A DNA stretch of 64,000 bases, taken from Photobacterium frigidiphilum (GTDB taxonomy: Bacteria; Pseudomonadota; Gammaproteobacteria; Enterobacterales; Vibrionaceae). The DNA is taken from positions 178,281-242,280 of the forward strand of contig NZ_PYMJ01000006.1 in the NCBI RefSeq assembly GCF_003025615.1, in the 5' to 3' direction. Below, piece after piece: positions 63,034-64,000 of this stretch (position 1 is the stretch's first letter; the number at the start of each line of letters is the position of its first letter). The notes under the pieces were generated by a model. The model did no database searches and was not told the origin of the DNA. It saw only the letters and a list, made by a program, of their open reading frames with translations. The translations under genes and the position numbers were made by a program.

Positions 63034-64000
63034 ATGAGTAAAATATTAAATGGTATAATGTTAAAAAAGAAAAAAAAGATACAACATTATAGTGCTGTAA
63101 TGGGGCTAATGTTTGGTGTGGGTTTTTTGCCTAATGCTGCAAACGCAAGTGATCAAGATTTAACATATCTTGAAGAAATGGGTAAACGTTTATTTTTTGA
63201 AAAAATTTCGTTAAGTAGAAATATGTCGTGTTCAACCTGCCATACCGCTGATACTGGTGGTACTAACGGTGATTCTGATACAAATCTTGTGCAAGTCGCT
63301 GTAACAGGGTCTGATGGAGTTATGGTTGGTAACCTTAAACCACCGACAAATAAGTATGCACAATTTTTAAATGAGGTTGGAGATCCTGAAGGGTTGAAAC
63401 TTTTTGACGTGGCTTGTCCTGGTTTTGCTCCTGCACCGTGTGGTGGTGCATTTTGGAATGGTCGTGCTGAAGGTGATTTAATTGAAACTGTACATAATAT
63501 TGATGTATTTGCGGGTCTGAATAGCAAATACGAAACTATGTATAAAAAATATTTAGGCCCCGTTGCTGATCAGGCACATGCAAGCCCATTTATTAATCCA
63601 CTTGAGCAGGCGAAAGACGATAAGTTTAAGGTATGTACGCAGGTTAGAGGAACTACATGGGGTAGACAGTTATACCAATATGCTTGGGGAGAACATCTTT
63701 ACTGCAGTTATCGTCAAGTGGATGAGATATTTGCAAGATTTGCAGTTGCTTTATCTGCATGGCAAATGTCTAGCGATAACAACCGCTTTGACTCTAAAAG
63801 AGATATAGCGTTAAAACATGATGAAGATGGGCTGTTCGACTTAGATGGTTTTACTGACCAGGAAAATGACGGACATGATCTTTTTTATGGTCAAGCTAGG
63901 TGCTTCTTCTGTCATCAAAGCGGAAATGATCAAGGTGTTGGCAAATTTGAACGTTATACCAATGATTTCTACTTCAATATCGGAGTACCAAGAAATCATG
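63034..64000 (+). CDS. Di-haem cytochrome c peroxidase-like protein, truncated by the window end
   Basis: An open frame from ATG at 63034 runs past the last base, giving 322 codons of a longer gene. The N-terminus has an unusual Lys-run (LKKKKKIQHYSAV) before the hydrophobic signal (VMGLMFGVGFLPNAANA). Two c-type haem motifs are seen: CSTCH (about residues 66-70) and CFFCH (about residues 290-294), the first with LFFEKISLSRNMS, typical of bacterial cytochrome c peroxidases and MauG-like proteins. GGAFWNGRAEG also fits the family. Periplasmic electron-transfer or hydrogen-peroxide detoxification is likely. Confidence 0.88.
   Translation, partial: MSKILNGIMLKKKKKIQHYSAVMGLMFGVGFLPNAANASDQDLTYLEEMGKRLFFEKISLSRNMSCSTCHTADTGGTNGDSDTNLVQVAVTGSDGVMVGNLKPPTNKYAQFLNEVGDPEGLKLFDVACPGFAPAPCGGAFWNGRAEGDLIETVHNIDVFAGLNSKYETMYKKYLGPVADQAHASPFINPLEQAKDDKFKVCTQVRGTTWGRQLYQYAWGEHLYCSYRQVDEIFARFAVALSAWQMSSDNNRFDSKRDIALKHDEDGLFDLDGFTDQENDGHDLFYGQARCFFCHQSGNDQGVGKFERYTNDFYFNIGVPRNH

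Noticed and set aside
1..64000. tRNA, rRNA, CRISPR arrays, prophage or complete insertion sequences
   Set aside because: None of the characteristic sequences or genes were seen on either strand. Small or divergent RNAs could still be missed without a covariance search.

Overview
The window looks like a chromosomal segment from a marine gammaproteobacterium of the Vibrionaceae, most likely Photobacterium. This is inferred from gene content: a TonB1-ExbB-ExbD-HutBCD operon divergent from hutWXZ, a torCAD operon divergent from torR, PanP-type aspartate decarboxylase, DUF2860 outer-membrane protein, TrmY, YciU, paired POT peptide transporters and a HutA haem receptor. The DNA is moderately AT-rich. 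I saw no rRNA, tRNA, CRISPR array, phage genes or intact transposase.

Layout. (1) 0-9 kb: haem-iron uptake. tonB-exbB-exbD-hutB-hutC-hutD run leftward as one tightly overlapping operon, and hutW-hutX-hutZ run rightward from a shared promoter region with Fur-box-like sites. The matching outer-membrane receptor hutA lies separately at 59.8 kb with its own Fur-like site. (2) 9.8-15.4 kb: trimethylamine N-oxide respiration (torC, torA, torD) with a divergent torR. No torS or torT is next to it. (3) 15.8-19.5 kb: panP, DUF2860 and a periplasmic protein. (4) 19.7-22.5 kb: a patch of small leftward genes (two unknowns, a GNAT acetyltransferase, a GFA-family protein, a YrhK-family gene broken by a frameshift) that resembles integron-cassette cargo, although I could not identify proper attC sites. 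(5) 22.9-32.6 kb: an unusual catabolic block with two enolase-superfamily enzymes, two BCCT transporters, an FAD-dependent oxidoreductase, a LysR and a GntR regulator, and a VOC protein. This is the best candidate in the window for an undescribed pathway, possibly uptake and breakdown of a betaine-like compound. (6) 32.7-45.3 kb: NSS amino-acid transporter with its tiny MetS-like partner, YnhF micropeptide, patatin phospholipase, Mn-dependent pyrophosphatase, GGGtGRT/NifU-like pair, S33 peptidase, ribA, EmrD-like exporter, yciU. (7) 45.4-59.4 kb: CSS/EAL phosphodiesterase, a candidate small RNA, a lipoprotein, trmY, two POT transporters, a nucleotidyltransferase-fold protein, polB, DUF1289 and rplY. 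(8) 59.7-64 kb: hutA, a roughly 280-bp terminal-inverted-repeat element, and the first part of a di-haem cytochrome c peroxidase gene that runs off the end.

Several genes too short, broken or incomplete for routine ORF calling were found by reading: a 33-aa MetS-like subunit, a 29-aa YnhF homologue, a 48-49-aa charged protein, the frameshifted YrhK gene, a C-terminal EAL-domain remnant and the truncated peroxidase. A family of short palindromic repeats (shared ends close to TATACCCAAGTTACCTCAA and a CTCGCTGAAACGAGC core) occurs at five or more places. Start codons were moved from the longest ORF where a ribosome-binding site or family alignment favoured an internal start. All functional calls come from reading the sequence and remembered family features; no database search was run.
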